64,000 bases of DNA, from NCBI GenBank assembly GCA_963717945.1, contig CAVQXT010000004.1:124001-188000 (forward strand). Reading direction: 5' to 3'. Below the pieces are notes generated by a model, which saw only the letters and a program-made list of their open reading frames with translations, did not search any database and was not told where the DNA came from. Of this stretch, positions 17,110 to 25,984 are shown piece after piece. Source of the stretch: FEN-299 sp963717945. GTDB lineage: Bacteria; Acidobacteriota; Vicinamibacteria; Vicinamibacterales; Fen-181. How positions within the stretch are numbered: position 1 is the first letter of the stretch; each line of letters starts with the position of its first letter. The position numbers and the translations under genes were made by a program.

Positions 17110-17934
17110 CTACGCCTGCCGCAACTCCGCCAGGACGCCCTCGAGCGTCTCGATGATTTCCTGCCGCTCGACGCTGCCTTTGCGGAACTGCAGTTTCATC
17201 GTGAAGGCCTTCGAGGTCGGCCGGTAGTTGAAGATGTAAGCCTTGGGTCTGCCCGGCGCCGCTGGCCTGGGTCGCCTCGCTTCGCGCCGAACGGTCTCGC
17301 GTGTGAAGTGCCCGGACGCAATCCGCTCGACGAGGCCGGTCATTTTCTGGGTATCTGGCTGCTTAACTATCTCTAGAAGCAATGATTTAGAGGAAATGTC
17401 GGCCAGCCGACAAAGGTTTCGAACCTCGTCCGGCATCTTGGTGAGGGCCAGCGACTCGGTGATCGAAGTCCGGGAGCGGCTGAGCTTCTTCGCGAGCTCC
17501 TCGTGCGTGTAGGCGCACTTGGTGGCCAGCCCCTGGAGGGCGTCGGCTTCTTCGAACGGCGTCAGGTCCTTTCGCTGGAGGTTCTCCACCAGCGCCAGCT
17601 CGATGACCTCGGCGTCGTCGACGTCGCGAAGGACGACGGGCAGCTGGTGGAGGCCGGCCTGGACGGCGGCCTGGTAGCGCCTCTCCCCCGCGATGATCTC
17701 GTAGCGGTCGCCCCGCTGCCGGACCACCAGCGGTTCGAGGATGCCCTTCTCGGCGATGGAGGCAATCAGCTCGGAGAGGTCTCCCATCATCTGGCGAGGC
17801 TGCGTCGGGTTGGGGTCGATCTGCTCGATCGGGACCATCCGTCCCACCGGCTCGCCGGCCGAGGAGGCCAGGGCTTCCACGTAGTGCACGTCATGGCGCA
17901 TCCGAACCGTCTCAGGCAAACCGCGTCTAGGCAC
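17110..17934 (-). CDS. parB: Chromosome-partitioning protein ParB (Spo0J family)
   Basis: 274 residues. The CTP-binding ParB/Srx domain shows IDPNPTQPRQ, GILEPLVVRQ and the GERRYQAAVQAG box, followed by LALVENLQRKDLTPFEEADALQ. The helix-turn-helix that binds parS includes YTHEELAKKLSRSRTSITESLALTKMP. A C-terminal dimerisation segment ends the protein. Its start overlaps the parA stop by 8 bp, so the two are translated together. I found no clear parS 16-mer in this window. Confidence 0.95.
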   Translation of the reverse strand: MPRRGLPETVRMRHDVHYVEALASSAGEPVGRMVPIEQIDPNPTQPRQMMGDLSELIASIAEKGILEPLVVRQRGDRYEIIAGERRYQAAVQAGLHQLPVVLRDVDDAEVIELALVENLQRKDLTPFEEADALQGLATKCAYTHEELAKKLSRSRTSITESLALTKMPDEVRNLCRLADISSKSLLLEIVKQPDTQKMTGLVERIASGHFTRETVRREARRPRPAAPGRPKAYIFNYRPTSKAFTMKLQFRKGSVERQEIIETLEGVLAELRQA

Positions 17935-18682
17935 GATCCATGACCTCCTCTGACAGCGTGTAATACTCGCTCGCTCCGCTCGAGTCCGGCGCGAACGTGA
18001 AGATCGATTCCTTGTAGGCCGGGCTCTCTTCGAGGCGCACGCTCTTGGTGATCACCGTATTGAACACCTTGGCGCCGAAGACCTTCTGGATCTGCTGGCG
18101 GATGTCGCGCGCGATCGACGTGCGCCGGTCGTGCATCGTGATCAGCACGCCCATGATCTGCAGGCCCGGGTTCGCGCGGCTGCGGACCTTCTCCACCGTC
18201 TCGAGCAGGTCGTCGGTGCCCTCCAGGGCGAAGTAGGACGACTGGATCGGGATCAGCAGGTGCGTCGCCGCCACGAGGGCGTTGACGGTGAGCAGGCCGA
18301 GCGCCGGCGGACAGTCCACCACGACGAGGTCGTGCGTCTTCATCACCGCGTCGAGCTTGTCCTTGAGCCGGAAGTGCGCGTCCATTTCGCCGACCAGCTT
18401 CGCTTCGAGCTTGGCGAGCCCGATGCGCGCCGGGATGATCGAAAGCCCTTCGACCGGGGTCGGAACGAGCAGTTCACTCGCCGTGCAGGCCGGTTCGGTC
18501 AGCAGGTCGTAGACGCTCCGGGAGAGGCCCCCCCGTTCCACGTAGGACATCGTGCTGTTGGCCTGCGGGTCGAGGTCGATGAGCACCGTGCGGTGGCCCC
18601 GCATCGCGAGCGCCGCGCTGAGGTTGATGGCGGTCGTCGTCTTGCCGACGCCGCCCTTCTGGTTCGCAATCGCAAGGATCAT
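17927..18682 (-). CDS. parA: Chromosome-partitioning ATPase ParA (Soj)
   Basis: 251 residues, the short chromosomal type without an N-terminal HTH. The deviant Walker A is IANQKGGVGKTTTAINL, followed by LIDLDPQANST and DCPPALGLLTVNAL (Walker B region). It moves ParB-bound origins. The gene has its own strong promoter and a palindrome in the promoter spacer. Confidence 0.96.
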   Translation of the reverse strand: MILAIANQKGGVGKTTTAINLSAALAMRGHRTVLIDLDPQANSTMSYVERGGLSRSVYDLLTEPACTASELLVPTPVEGLSIIPARIGLAKLEAKLVGEMDAHFRLKDKLDAVMKTHDLVVVDCPPALGLLTVNALVAATHLLIPIQSSYFALEGTDDLLETVEKVRSRANPGLQIMGVLITMHDRRTSIARDIRQQIQKVFGAKVFNTVITKSVRLEESPAYKESIFTFAPDSSGASEYYTLSEEVMDRA

Positions 18683-18721
18683 GGCAAGCGCTCGGGTCGT
18701 AATGCCGCGGTAGGTTTCGCT

Positions 18722-18750
18722 ATTCTAGGGAGCGCGACACGTGGTGTCAA
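18722..18750 (-). promoter_or_regulatory. parAB promoter with a palindrome in the spacer
   Basis: Minus-strand TTGACA (18745-18750), 17-bp spacer, TAGAAT (18722-18727), a near-consensus sigma70 promoter about 33 nt ahead of the parA ATG. Inside it lies GACAC-GTG-GTGTC (18736-18748), which contains a CACGTG core like that of parS but otherwise does not match parS; it may be an operator. Confidence 0.65.
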
Positions 18751-18829
18751 TGACGCGGGGGCGGGAGCGCAATTGTGGCGCGAAACACGACCGCGCCGGC
18801 GGCGGGACGCGCGGTCAGAGGGAGGCGCC

Positions 18830-19321
18830 CTACATCTTGTACTTGCCGAGCTCCTCCGGATCGAGGCTCTCGAGCCACTTCTGCAGCCGATCGGAGTCGG
18901 GCTTCTCGGTGCCGAAGTCGATCCCCTTGGCGTTGTCGATGACGCTCTCTTCGACGAAGATCGGCGCCTGCGTGCGCAGCGCCAGCGCGATGGCATCGCT
19001 CGGCCTCGCGTCGATGGCGACCAGCTCGCCCGCCACGTCCACGTAGATGAGCGCGTAGAACGTGTTCTCCTTGAGATCCGATATCAGGACCTTCGTCACC
19101 TGCCCCTTCAGATCCTCGATCACGTTCCGCAGCAGATCGTGCGTCATCGGCCGCGGCGTCGACACGTTCTCCATCTGCAGCGCGATCGCGTTGGCTTCGA
19201 AGACGCCCACCCAGATCGGCAGCACGCGCTGCCCGTCCCGGTCACGCAGGATGATGATCGGCATGTTGGTGATCGGGTCCACCATCAGCCCCTTGATCGC
19301 CATCTCAATCTGCATCGGCAT
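18830..19321 (-). CDS. Bifunctional nuclease family protein (DUF151)
   Basis: 163 residues. Family features visible: MAIKGLMVDPITNMPIIILRD, LPIWVGVFEANAIALQMENV, RPMTHDLLRNVI, TFYALIYVD and IDARPSDAIALALRTQAPIFV. DUF151 proteins are small soluble nuclease-like proteins; in plants the relatives cleave RNA and DNA, and in bacteria the role is unclear. It has its own promoter and is followed by a spacer before parA. Confidence 0.88.
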   Translation of the reverse strand: MPMQIEMAIKGLMVDPITNMPIIILRDRDGQRVLPIWVGVFEANAIALQMENVSTPRPMTHDLLRNVIEDLKGQVTKVLISDLKENTFYALIYVDVAGELVAIDARPSDAIALALRTQAPIFVEESVIDNAKGIDFGTEKPDSDRLQKWLESLDPEELGKYKM

Positions 19322-19368
19322 TCCCCGCTCCCCGATCGCCCGTCCGTGAAGACGCGGCCTCTCCTACA

Positions 19369-19397
19369 AAGGTAGGGGCCCCCGGCGGCCCTGTCAA
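19369..19397 (-). promoter_or_regulatory. Promoter of the DUF151 gene overlapping the miaB 3' end
   Basis: Minus-strand TTGACA (19392-19397), 17-bp spacer, TACCTT (19369-19374). The -35 lies across the miaB stop codon, so the DUF151 gene can be transcribed apart from miaB. Confidence 0.55.
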
Positions 19398-20725
19398 TCG
19401 TGAACCTCCGCCGCCTCCCCTCGCAGGCTGTTCGGGCCCGCGCGCACGATCCGGACCGCGAGCATTCGTCCCAGCCACTCGCGCGGGCCGGGCAGGTTCA
19501 CGATCGCGTTGCCCGTCGTGCGGCCCGCCACTTCGTGCGCCCGGCGACGGCTGACCGAGTCCACCAGCACGTCGTACACCCGGCCGACCGCCGCCTGGTG
19601 GAGCTCCTGCTGGACCTCCCGCTGCAGCGCCTGGAGCGCCGAGAGCCGCCTCCCCTTCTCTTCCTCGCCGACGTCGTCCGGCATCCGGCGTGCCGCCAGC
19701 GTGCCGGGCCGCTCGGAGTACTTGAAGGAGAACATCCCGCTGAAGCGCACGGTCGCGGCGAGCGACAGCGTCGCCTCGAAATCCTCGACGGTCTCGCCCG
19801 GGAAGCCGACGATGAAATCGGTCGAGACCCCGATGCCGGGCACCGCCTGGCGCAGCGCGTCGATCAGGCGCAGGTAATCCTCGCGCGTGTGCCGCCGCCG
19901 CATCAGCTGCAACACCCGCGTCGAGCCGGACTGGACCGGCAGGTGCACGTGCTTGCAGACGTGCGGCAGGTCGCGGATGGCCGCCACGAGCCGGTCCGAC
20001 GCGTGGCGCGGGTGGGGGCTCGCGAACCGGATGCGCTCCACGCCGCGCACGGCGTCGACCGCCTCGAGCAGCGCGGGGAAATCGCACGCCGGATCGTCGG
20101 GGGCCTGGTAATGGTTGACGATCTGGCCCAGGAGCTGGATCTCCCGACGCCCGCCGGCGACGGCCTCCTCGACGTCGGCGAGGATCTCCGCCTTCGCGCG
20201 CATCCGCTCGGGGCCGCGCGTCGCCGGGACGACGCAGTAGGCGCAGTGGTCGTTGCACCCCTCGAGAATGGTGACGTACGCCTTCACCGGGTCGCCGCGC
20301 CTGACGATCCCCAGGGGGAAGCTCACGTCCTCGTTCCGATCGAGATTGAGCTGCGGGCGGCCCGACGCCAGGGCCTGTTCCACCAGCGCGGGAAGCTCCC
20401 TGGCGGCCTGCGTGCCGACGATGACGTCCACGTACGGGGCGCGCCGGAGGATGGCCCGGCCTTCCTGCTGGGCCACGCAGCCGGCCACCGCGATGACCGG
20501 CCGGCCCCCGTCGGCCGTGGCCGCCAGCCGGACCTCCCCGAGGCGCGAGAACAGCTTCTCGGCGGCGTGCTCGCGGACGCTGCAGGTATTGAGGAGGACG
20601 AGATCGGCGTCCGAAAGATCGAGCGCGGCCTCGTAACCGGCCTGCTCGAGCAGCCCGGCGAACCGCTCGGAGTCGTGGACGTTCATCTGGCAGCCGAACG
20701 TCTCGATCAGGTACTTTCGCGCCAT
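19394..20725 (-). CDS. miaB: tRNA-2-methylthio-N6-dimethylallyladenosine synthase
   Basis: 443 residues. N-terminal MTTase domain with three cluster cysteines (TFGCQMN, NTCSVRE, AVAGCVAQ). The radical-SAM motif CNDHCAYC (Cx3Cx2C) binds the second 4Fe-4S cluster. VQSGSTRVLQLMRRRHTREDY and STDFIVGFPGET follow. A C-terminal TRAM domain begins near GRVYDVLVDSVSRR. It thiomethylates i6A37 of tRNAs. It starts 9 bp after recN in the same direction. Confidence 0.95.
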   Translation of the reverse strand: MARKYLIETFGCQMNVHDSERFAGLLEQAGYEAALDLSDADLVLLNTCSVREHAAEKLFSRLGEVRLAATADGGRPVIAVAGCVAQQEGRAILRRAPYVDVIVGTQAARELPALVEQALASGRPQLNLDRNEDVSFPLGIVRRGDPVKAYVTILEGCNDHCAYCVVPATRGPERMRAKAEILADVEEAVAGGRREIQLLGQIVNHYQAPDDPACDFPALLEAVDAVRGVERIRFASPHPRHASDRLVAAIRDLPHVCKHVHLPVQSGSTRVLQLMRRRHTREDYLRLIDALRQAVPGIGVSTDFIVGFPGETVEDFEATLSLAATVRFSGMFSFKYSERPGTLAARRMPDDVGEEEKGRRLSALQALQREVQQELHQAAVGRVYDVLVDSVSRRRAHEVAGRTTGNAIVNLPGPREWLGRMLAVRIVRAGPNSLRGEAAEVHD

Positions 20726-20734
20726 CGGGGATCC

Positions 20735-22426
20735 CTACCGGCGAGCTTTCGCCTTCGCCCTTTCGCTTTCGCCTTTCGTGGTTTGTTCGCTTTCGCCATG
20801 CCGGCGGTCGAGCATCTCGCGCGCGCTCGTTCGCGTCGCCTGGGTGACCTGCGCGCCGCCCAGCATCCTGGCCACCTCCGCTTCCCTCTCGGCCCGATCG
20901 AGCCTCTCCACCCCGGTCAGCGTCCGGCCGGCCTCGACGCTCTTGCTGATCCGGTAGTGGTGCCGCCCGCACGCGGCGATCTGCGGCAGGTGCGTGATGC
21001 ACAGGACCTGGAAGTCCTTCCCGAGCGCCTGGAGCTTGCTCCCGACCGCGTCGGCCACCCGTCCGCCGATCCCCGAGTCCACCTCGTCGAACACCAGCGT
21101 CTTCCCCGCCGCGTCGATCGAGGCGAGGCTCTTGATGCCCAGCATGATGCGCGACATCTCGCCGCCCGAGGCGATGCGGGCCAGCGGCCTGAGCTCCTCG
21201 CCCGGGTTGGGCGACACGTAGAACTCGCCGACGTCGATCCCCCGCCCCGTCCACCGCTCGGGCGGGGGCGGCCACCCGTCGGCGAACCGGACGTCGAAGC
21301 GGGTGTGCTCCATCGCGAGGTCCCGGAGTTGCGCGACCAGCGCCTTCGAGAAGCGCGCGGCGGCCTGGCGCCGCTGGTCGGAGAGGGCGCGCGCGGCGGT
21401 CAAGTAAACGCCGGTCAGTCGCGCGCACTCGGCCTCCGCCTCGGCCAGGCGTTCGGCCACCGAGTCGAGGCTCAGCTGCTCGGCGCCGAGCGCGCGGTGT
21501 TTCTCGAGGACGTCGGCGAGCGTCGGGCCGTGCTTGCGCTTGAGCCGATCGAGCGCGGCCAGGCGGTCCTCGACCTCCTGCAGCTTTGCCGGCGACGCGT
21601 CGATGCCGGCGGCGTAGCCGCGGAGGAACGTGGCGAGGTCCTCGAGCTGCGACTTCACGCCGTCTCTCGCCTCGACGTAGGGCGCGAACCGCGCGTCGAG
21701 CGCGGCCAGCTCTCCCACCCGCCGCCACACCTGTCCCAGCCCGGCCAGCACCGCGTCGTCGCGGTCGTAGAGGATCGCGTAACTCTCGTCGGCGAGGCGG
21801 CGCACGCGCTCGGCGCTCGAGAGCAGGGTGCGCAGCGCCGCGAGATCCTCGTCCTCGCCCGCGCGCGGCACGACGCGGTCGAGCTCGGCGAGCTGGAACT
21901 CGATGATCTCGAGGCGCGCGGCGCGCTGGCGCGACAGCTCCCGCACCTGGTCGCGCGCCGAGCAGGCTGCCTGCCAGGCGCCGAATGCCTCGGCGACCTC
22001 ATGGCGCCGCGCGTCGAGCCCGGCGAACCGGTCGAGCAGGTCGAGGTGGGTCTGCGGGTCGAGCAGCGCCTGGTGCTCGTGCTGGCCGTGCAGGTCCACC
22101 AGGCGCGCGCCGAGCTCGCGCAGCGCGCCGGCGGTGACGAGCGCGCCGTTGACGAAGGCGCGGCTCCGGCCCTGCGAGGTCACCTCGCGCCGCACCAGCA
22201 GCTCGGCGCCGTCCCCGTCGTCGAACAGCGCCTGGACGACGGCCGACTCCTCGCCCGTTCGCACCAGCTCGGGCGAGGCCCTCCCGCCGAGCAGGAGGCC
22301 GACCGCCTCGACGAGGATCGACTTGCCGGCGCCGGTCTCGCCGGTGAGGACGCTCAGCCCGGCGTCGAAGTCGACCTGCACCGCTTCGATGACCGCGAGG
22401 TTCTGAATGGAGAGGAATCGGAGCAT
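20735..22426 (-). CDS. recN: DNA repair protein RecN
   Basis: About 563 residues from ATG 22426 (MLRFLSIQNLAVIEAVQ); the frame is open upstream without support. The Walker A is TGETGAGKSILVEAVGLLLGG. The middle is a long coiled coil. The C-terminal ABC part holds SGGEMSRIMLGIKSLA and KTLVFDEVDSGIGG (signature and Walker B). RecN is an SMC-like protein for double-strand break repair. The last 20 residues (GESEQTTKGESERAKAKAR) are encoded by a degenerate GGCGAAAGCGAA repeat, probably a late extension. No LexA box was recognised. Confidence 0.93.
   Translation of the reverse strand: MLRFLSIQNLAVIEAVQVDFDAGLSVLTGETGAGKSILVEAVGLLLGGRASPELVRTGEESAVVQALFDDGDGAELLVRREVTSQGRSRAFVNGALVTAGALRELGARLVDLHGQHEHQALLDPQTHLDLLDRFAGLDARRHEVAEAFGAWQAACSARDQVRELSRQRAARLEIIEFQLAELDRVVPRAGEDEDLAALRTLLSSAERVRRLADESYAILYDRDDAVLAGLGQVWRRVGELAALDARFAPYVEARDGVKSQLEDLATFLRGYAAGIDASPAKLQEVEDRLAALDRLKRKHGPTLADVLEKHRALGAEQLSLDSVAERLAEAEAECARLTGVYLTAARALSDQRRQAAARFSKALVAQLRDLAMEHTRFDVRFADGWPPPPERWTGRGIDVGEFYVSPNPGEELRPLARIASGGEMSRIMLGIKSLASIDAAGKTLVFDEVDSGIGGRVADAVGSKLQALGKDFQVLCITHLPQIAACGRHHYRISKSVEAGRTLTGVERLDRAEREAEVARMLGGAQVTQATRTSAREMLDRRHGESEQTTKGESERAKAKARR
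20742..20800. repeat. Degenerate CTTTCGC word array at the recN 3' end
   Basis: About six variants of CTTTCGCC / CTTCGCC in tandem, lying within the last codons of recN and just before the miaB start. Another of the short-word arrays seen at gene ends here. Confidence 0.55.
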
Positions 22427-22483
22427 GCTCGTCCCCGCGAGGACGGGTTCCAGAAATCCCGGAACCGCAATGATATCATACGT

Positions 22484-22512
22484 TTGACAGCGATCCTGCC
22501 GCATGTTAGGCT
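22484..22512 (+). promoter_or_regulatory. Promoter of the tol-pal operon
   Basis: TTGACA (22484-22489), 17-bp spacer, TAGGCT (22507-22512), placed about 45 nt ahead of the tolQ TTG start. A GATATC palindrome lies just upstream (22471-22480 area). Confidence 0.55.
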
Positions 22513-22563
22513 GGACAGGATGCGCTGTCCCAGCGGCGCCCGATTCACGAAGCGGAGGCAGGT

Positions 22564-23310
22564 TTGCGCACGCTCGGATACATGGCGCTGGCACTGCAGG
22601 TGTCGGGCGCGGTTCCGCCCGACGGCGGAGTGGGCGGAGGTCTTCTGCGGCTGGTCTTGCGGTCGAGCCCGGTCGCGCAGTTCGTCCTGCTGATTCTCGC
22701 CCTGTTCTCGGTGGTCTCCTGGGGCGTCACGTTCTACAAGCTGTGGACGTTCCGCCGCGCCGGCCGCCAGTCGGCGGCCTTCCTCGACGTCTTTCGCAAG
22801 AGCAACCGGTTCTCCGAGGTCCAGGCCGTCTGCCGGTCGCTCGGCGAGAGCCCCCTGGTCGGGATCTTCCAGGCGGGCTATGCCGAGCTGAACGCGCAGT
22901 TGCGCCAGGCCGGGGCCCCGGAGGGCGCGGCGGCGCACCCGGTGATGCGCAGCGTGCAGGCGCTCGACCGCGCGCTGCTGCGCGCGACGGCGCTCGAGGT
23001 GGGCAAGCTCGAGGACCGGGTGCCGTTCCTGGCGACGACGGCGAGCATCACGCCGTTCATCGGGCTGTTCGGCACCGTCTGGGGCATCATCAACGCGTTC
23101 GACAGCATCGGGCAGACGGCGTCGACCTCCCTCGCGGTCGTCGCCCCCGGCATCGCCGAGGCGCTCATCGCGACCGCCGCGGGGCTGTTCGCGGCGATTC
23201 CCGCCGTCTACTTCTACAACCGGCTGGCGCAGCAGGTGAAGGTGTTCGCGACCGAGATGGACGACTTCTCGCTCGAGTTCCTCAACATCGCCGAGCGGAA
23301 CTTCTCGTAG
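22564..23310 (+). CDS. tolQ: TolQ/ExbB/MotA-type proton channel subunit
   Basis: 248 residues from TTG 22564, which has a GGAGG site 5 nt upstream; ATG 22582 lacks one. Three membrane helices are visible: FVLLILALFSVVSWGVTFYKL, then LATTASITPFIGLFGTVWGIINAF, and ALIATAAGLFAAIPAVYFYNRL. The last two carry the TolQ/ExbB pore signatures. With TolR it uses the proton gradient to drive TolA during envelope constriction. It is the first gene of tolQ-tolR-tolA-tolB-pal-cpoB. Confidence 0.92.
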   Translation: MRTLGYMALALQVSGAVPPDGGVGGGLLRLVLRSSPVAQFVLLILALFSVVSWGVTFYKLWTFRRAGRQSAAFLDVFRKSNRFSEVQAVCRSLGESPLVGIFQAGYAELNAQLRQAGAPEGAAAHPVMRSVQALDRALLRATALEVGKLEDRVPFLATTASITPFIGLFGTVWGIINAFDSIGQTASTSLAVVAPGIAEALIATAAGLFAAIPAVYFYNRLAQQVKVFATEMDDFSLEFLNIAERNFS

Positions 23311-23324
23311 GACGGCGGGACGCG

Positions 23325-23783
23325 ATGCCGAAGGTGCAGCCGATCGAGACGGGCGGCGGCGGGCGCGCGCGGTCGCGGCGCGTCGTGAGCGCGCTCAACG
23401 AGATCAACGTCGTGCCGCTGGTCGACGTGATGCTCGTGCTGCTCATCATCTTCATGGTCACCGCGCCGATGATGCAGCGCGGCATCGACGTGACCCTCCC
23501 GCAGGCGCGCCGGGCGCAGGAGATCGACGCGCAGCGCGTCTACATCACCGTGCCGCTGGCGTTCCACCGGGACCGTCGCGTGAAGATCGGCGAAGACAGC
23601 GTGCCGTTCGCCGTGCTCGCCGAGCGCGTGCGGCAGGCCCTGCGCTGGCGGTCGGACAAGGACGTCTACCTGCAGCTCGACGCCGCGCTGAACGTCCAGG
23701 ACATGATGGACGTGATGGATCGGCTCAAGGAGGCCGGCGTCGGCAACGTCGGGATCGTCGCGAAGTTCCCCGAGTCGCGCTGA
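23325..23783 (+). CDS. tolR: TolR/ExbD-type biopolymer transport protein
   Basis: 152 residues. The transmembrane helix INVVPLVDVMLVLLIIFMVTAPMM includes the essential membrane aspartate (PLVD). The periplasmic domain ends VQDMMDVMDRLKEAGVGNVGIVAK, typical of ExbD/TolR. It begins 14 bp after tolQ and partners it as the proton-driven stator. Confidence 0.93.
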   Translation: MPKVQPIETGGGGRARSRRVVSALNEINVVPLVDVMLVLLIIFMVTAPMMQRGIDVTLPQARRAQEIDAQRVYITVPLAFHRDRRVKIGEDSVPFAVLAERVRQALRWRSDKDVYLQLDAALNVQDMMDVMDRLKEAGVGNVGIVAKFPESR

Positions 23784-23798
23784 CCGGCCGAGACCGCC

Positions 23799-24590
23799 AT
23801 GGAAGCCGTCACCGCCGTCCTGCTCGACCGCCAGTCAGCCGCCCGCCGGCTTCGGCCGATGGTCGTCTGCTCGCTGGCGCTGCACGCGATCGCCGCGGTG
23901 GCGATCGTGTTCGGCCCGGCCCGGTGGCTGCCCTCGGCGGGATCGCGGGCGCCGCGGGTCGTCATGTCGATCAGCCTCGGCGGAGCGAGCGGCCCCGTGA
24001 ACGGCGGGGTCAACCCGCTCGGCGGGCGGCCGGTGCAGAAGGTGGCGACCTCCGCCGAGAAGCGGCCGCAGCCGATGCGGCCCCCGGCGGCGAAGGCGCC
24101 GGGGATGACGATGCCGGCGCCGAAGACGCCCGCGAGAGCGCCTCGCACGCCGCCCGTGAACGAGCCGGCCTTCGGCTCCGACGAGGCCATCGGGCGCACG
24201 CCGACCACGGGGCCCGAGGAGAAGATGGGCTCGAGCTTCGCCGACACCGGCGTGACCGGGCTCGGCCTCGGCCTGGCGACCGGCGGCGCGGGCGCCGGCG
24301 GCGATCTCGACGTCGGCAGCTTCTGCTGCCCCGACTACCTGGCGACGATGGTGCGCCGGATCAAGGAGAACTGGAACTACCGCCAGGGGGTGGTGGCGAC
24401 GACGGTCATGCGGTTCACCGTGCTTCGCAACGGCCGGATCACCGATATCGCGGTCGAGCAGTCGGCCGGGTACGTGCTGGACCTGACGGCCCAGCGGGCG
24501 CTGCAGATGCTGCGCCAGCTGCCGCCGCTGCCGCCGGCGTACCCGAACCCGACGCTGACCGTCTATCTCAAGTTCGACTACATACGCTGA
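23799..24590 (+). CDS. TolA/TonB-like energy-transducing protein
   Basis: 263 residues. A single N-terminal helix (MVVCSLALHAIAAVAIVFG) anchors it. A Pro/Ala/Lys-rich and then Gly-rich periplasmic linker spans about 50-160. The C-terminal TonB/TolA-like domain (CPDYLATMVRRIKENWNYRQG, TVMRFTVLRNGRITDIAVEQSAG, LTVYLKFDYIR) closes it. Position between tolR and tolB makes TolA the likely role, although the C-domain looks as much like TonB. The stop overlaps the tolB ATG. Confidence 0.85.
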   Translation: MEAVTAVLLDRQSAARRLRPMVVCSLALHAIAAVAIVFGPARWLPSAGSRAPRVVMSISLGGASGPVNGGVNPLGGRPVQKVATSAEKRPQPMRPPAAKAPGMTMPAPKTPARAPRTPPVNEPAFGSDEAIGRTPTTGPEEKMGSSFADTGVTGLGLGLATGGAGAGGDLDVGSFCCPDYLATMVRRIKENWNYRQGVVATTVMRFTVLRNGRITDIAVEQSAGYVLDLTAQRALQMLRQLPPLPPAYPNPTLTVYLKFDYIR

Positions 24591-25966
24591 TGACACCTAC
24601 AAACCTGCTCGCGCGGTGGGGCCTCGCGGCCGCCGGTGTCGCCCTGCTGGCCATCGCGCCCGGCGCGCAGCCCCCGCCCCAGACGCCGCCGCAACAGCCG
24701 CCGGCCGTGTCGATTACGATCACCGGGGAGTCGGGCACCCTGCCCCGCTACGCGGTGCCCGATTTCATCCCGCTCACGACCGACGCCGAGACGGTGGCGG
24801 CCGCCAGGACGCTCGGCGAGGTGCTGTTCGCGGATCTCGCCTACGAGCGCGAGTTCGACATGATCCCGCGCGACACCTACGCCTCGATCCCCGCGGCCCG
24901 CTCGCTCGCCACCGTCCCGTTCGACCGGTGGCGCGAGTTGGGCGCCGACGGCCTGGTGATTGGCACGGTGCAGAAGCAGGGGGATACTCTGCGGGTGGAC
25001 GTGCGGCTGTTCGGCGTGAAGCAGCAGCAGCCGGCCTTTGGGCGGGAGTACGTGGCGCCGGTTGGCAACCCGCGGTTCGTCGCGCACACCGCCTCGGACG
25101 AGATCTTCCAGTCGCAGCTCGCGCTGCGCGGCGTGGCCCGGACCAAGATCGCGTTCGTGTCGGACCGCGACGGCGAGCGGCTGACCGGCACGATCGAGTC
25201 GCGCGTGGTGAAGGAGATCTACGTCTGCGACTACGACGGCGCGAACCAGCGGCGGCTGACCGTCAACCGGACGCTCAACATCAACCCGACCTGGTCGCCC
25301 GACGGGCGGTCGATTGCCTACACGTCGTACCGGCGCGGCGTGCCCGACATCTTCATCGCCAACATCTACCAGGGCACGGTCCCCGAGAACCCGCTGCACA
25401 GCCGGGGCGAGGAGAACTTCCTGCCCGTCTGGTCGCCGGACGGGAAGAAGATCGCGTTCCAGTCGAACCGCGACGGCCACGCCGAGGTCTACGTCATGAA
25501 CCGGGACGGGTCCGGCGTCCGGCGGATCACCAACAACCCGGCCAACGACGGCACGCCGACCTGGTCGCCCACCGGCAAGCAGATCGCGTTCACGTCGGAC
25601 CGGTCCGGCGCGCCGCAGATCTACGTCGTCGACGCCGACGGGCTGAACCTGCGGATGCTGACGCACGAATCGTACTGCGACCGGCCCACCTGGTCGCCGG
25701 CGCCATACAATGAGATCGCGTACGCCGCCCGGACCGGGCCGGGGTTCGACATCAAGGTGCTCGACCTGGCGAGCGGCCAGATCCGCCAGCTGACGTTCGG
25801 CGAGGGGAGCAACGAGAGCCCGGCCTACGCGGCGAACGGGCGCCACCTGGTCTTCAGCTCGACGCGGTCGGGCCGACGCCAGATCTACACGATCGATCGC
25901 ACGGGCAAGGACGTGCGGCAACTGACCAGGGCCGGCAACAACCAGACGCCGGACTGGTCGAAGTAG
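24590..25966 (+). CDS. tolB: Tol-Pal system beta-propeller protein TolB
   Basis: 458 residues from ATG 24590 (TGATG overlap with the previous stop). The signal peptide ends near APGAQPPPQ. The N-terminal alpha/beta domain (about 40-190) precedes a six-bladed propeller of repeated WSPDG-type units: NPTWSPDGRSIAYTSYRRG, FLPVWSPDGKKIAFQSNRDGHAEVYVMN, TPTWSPTGKQIAFTSDRSG. TolB is periplasmic and shuttles between TolA and Pal. Confidence 0.95.
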   Translation: MTPTNLLARWGLAAAGVALLAIAPGAQPPPQTPPQQPPAVSITITGESGTLPRYAVPDFIPLTTDAETVAAARTLGEVLFADLAYEREFDMIPRDTYASIPAARSLATVPFDRWRELGADGLVIGTVQKQGDTLRVDVRLFGVKQQQPAFGREYVAPVGNPRFVAHTASDEIFQSQLALRGVARTKIAFVSDRDGERLTGTIESRVVKEIYVCDYDGANQRRLTVNRTLNINPTWSPDGRSIAYTSYRRGVPDIFIANIYQGTVPENPLHSRGEENFLPVWSPDGKKIAFQSNRDGHAEVYVMNRDGSGVRRITNNPANDGTPTWSPTGKQIAFTSDRSGAPQIYVVDADGLNLRMLTHESYCDRPTWSPAPYNEIAYAARTGPGFDIKVLDLASGQIRQLTFGEGSNESPAYAANGRHLVFSSTRSGRRQIYTIDRTGKDVRQLTRAGNNQTPDWSK

Positions 25967-25984
25967 CGACGCGGAGGGAGAGAC

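Noticed and set aside
16921..17376. 151-codon plus-strand frame behind the orphan promoter
   Set aside because: Overlaps parB on the opposite strand, no homology or ribosome-binding site; kept only as a finding about the promoter.
18736..18748. Canonical parS site
   Set aside because: Only the CACGTG core matches; flanking bases differ from the TGTTnCACGTGAAACA consensus.
19400..22693. An open plus-strand frame of 1097 codons
   Set aside because: Antisense shadow of miaB and recN with no recognisable domains and Arg/His-rich composition.
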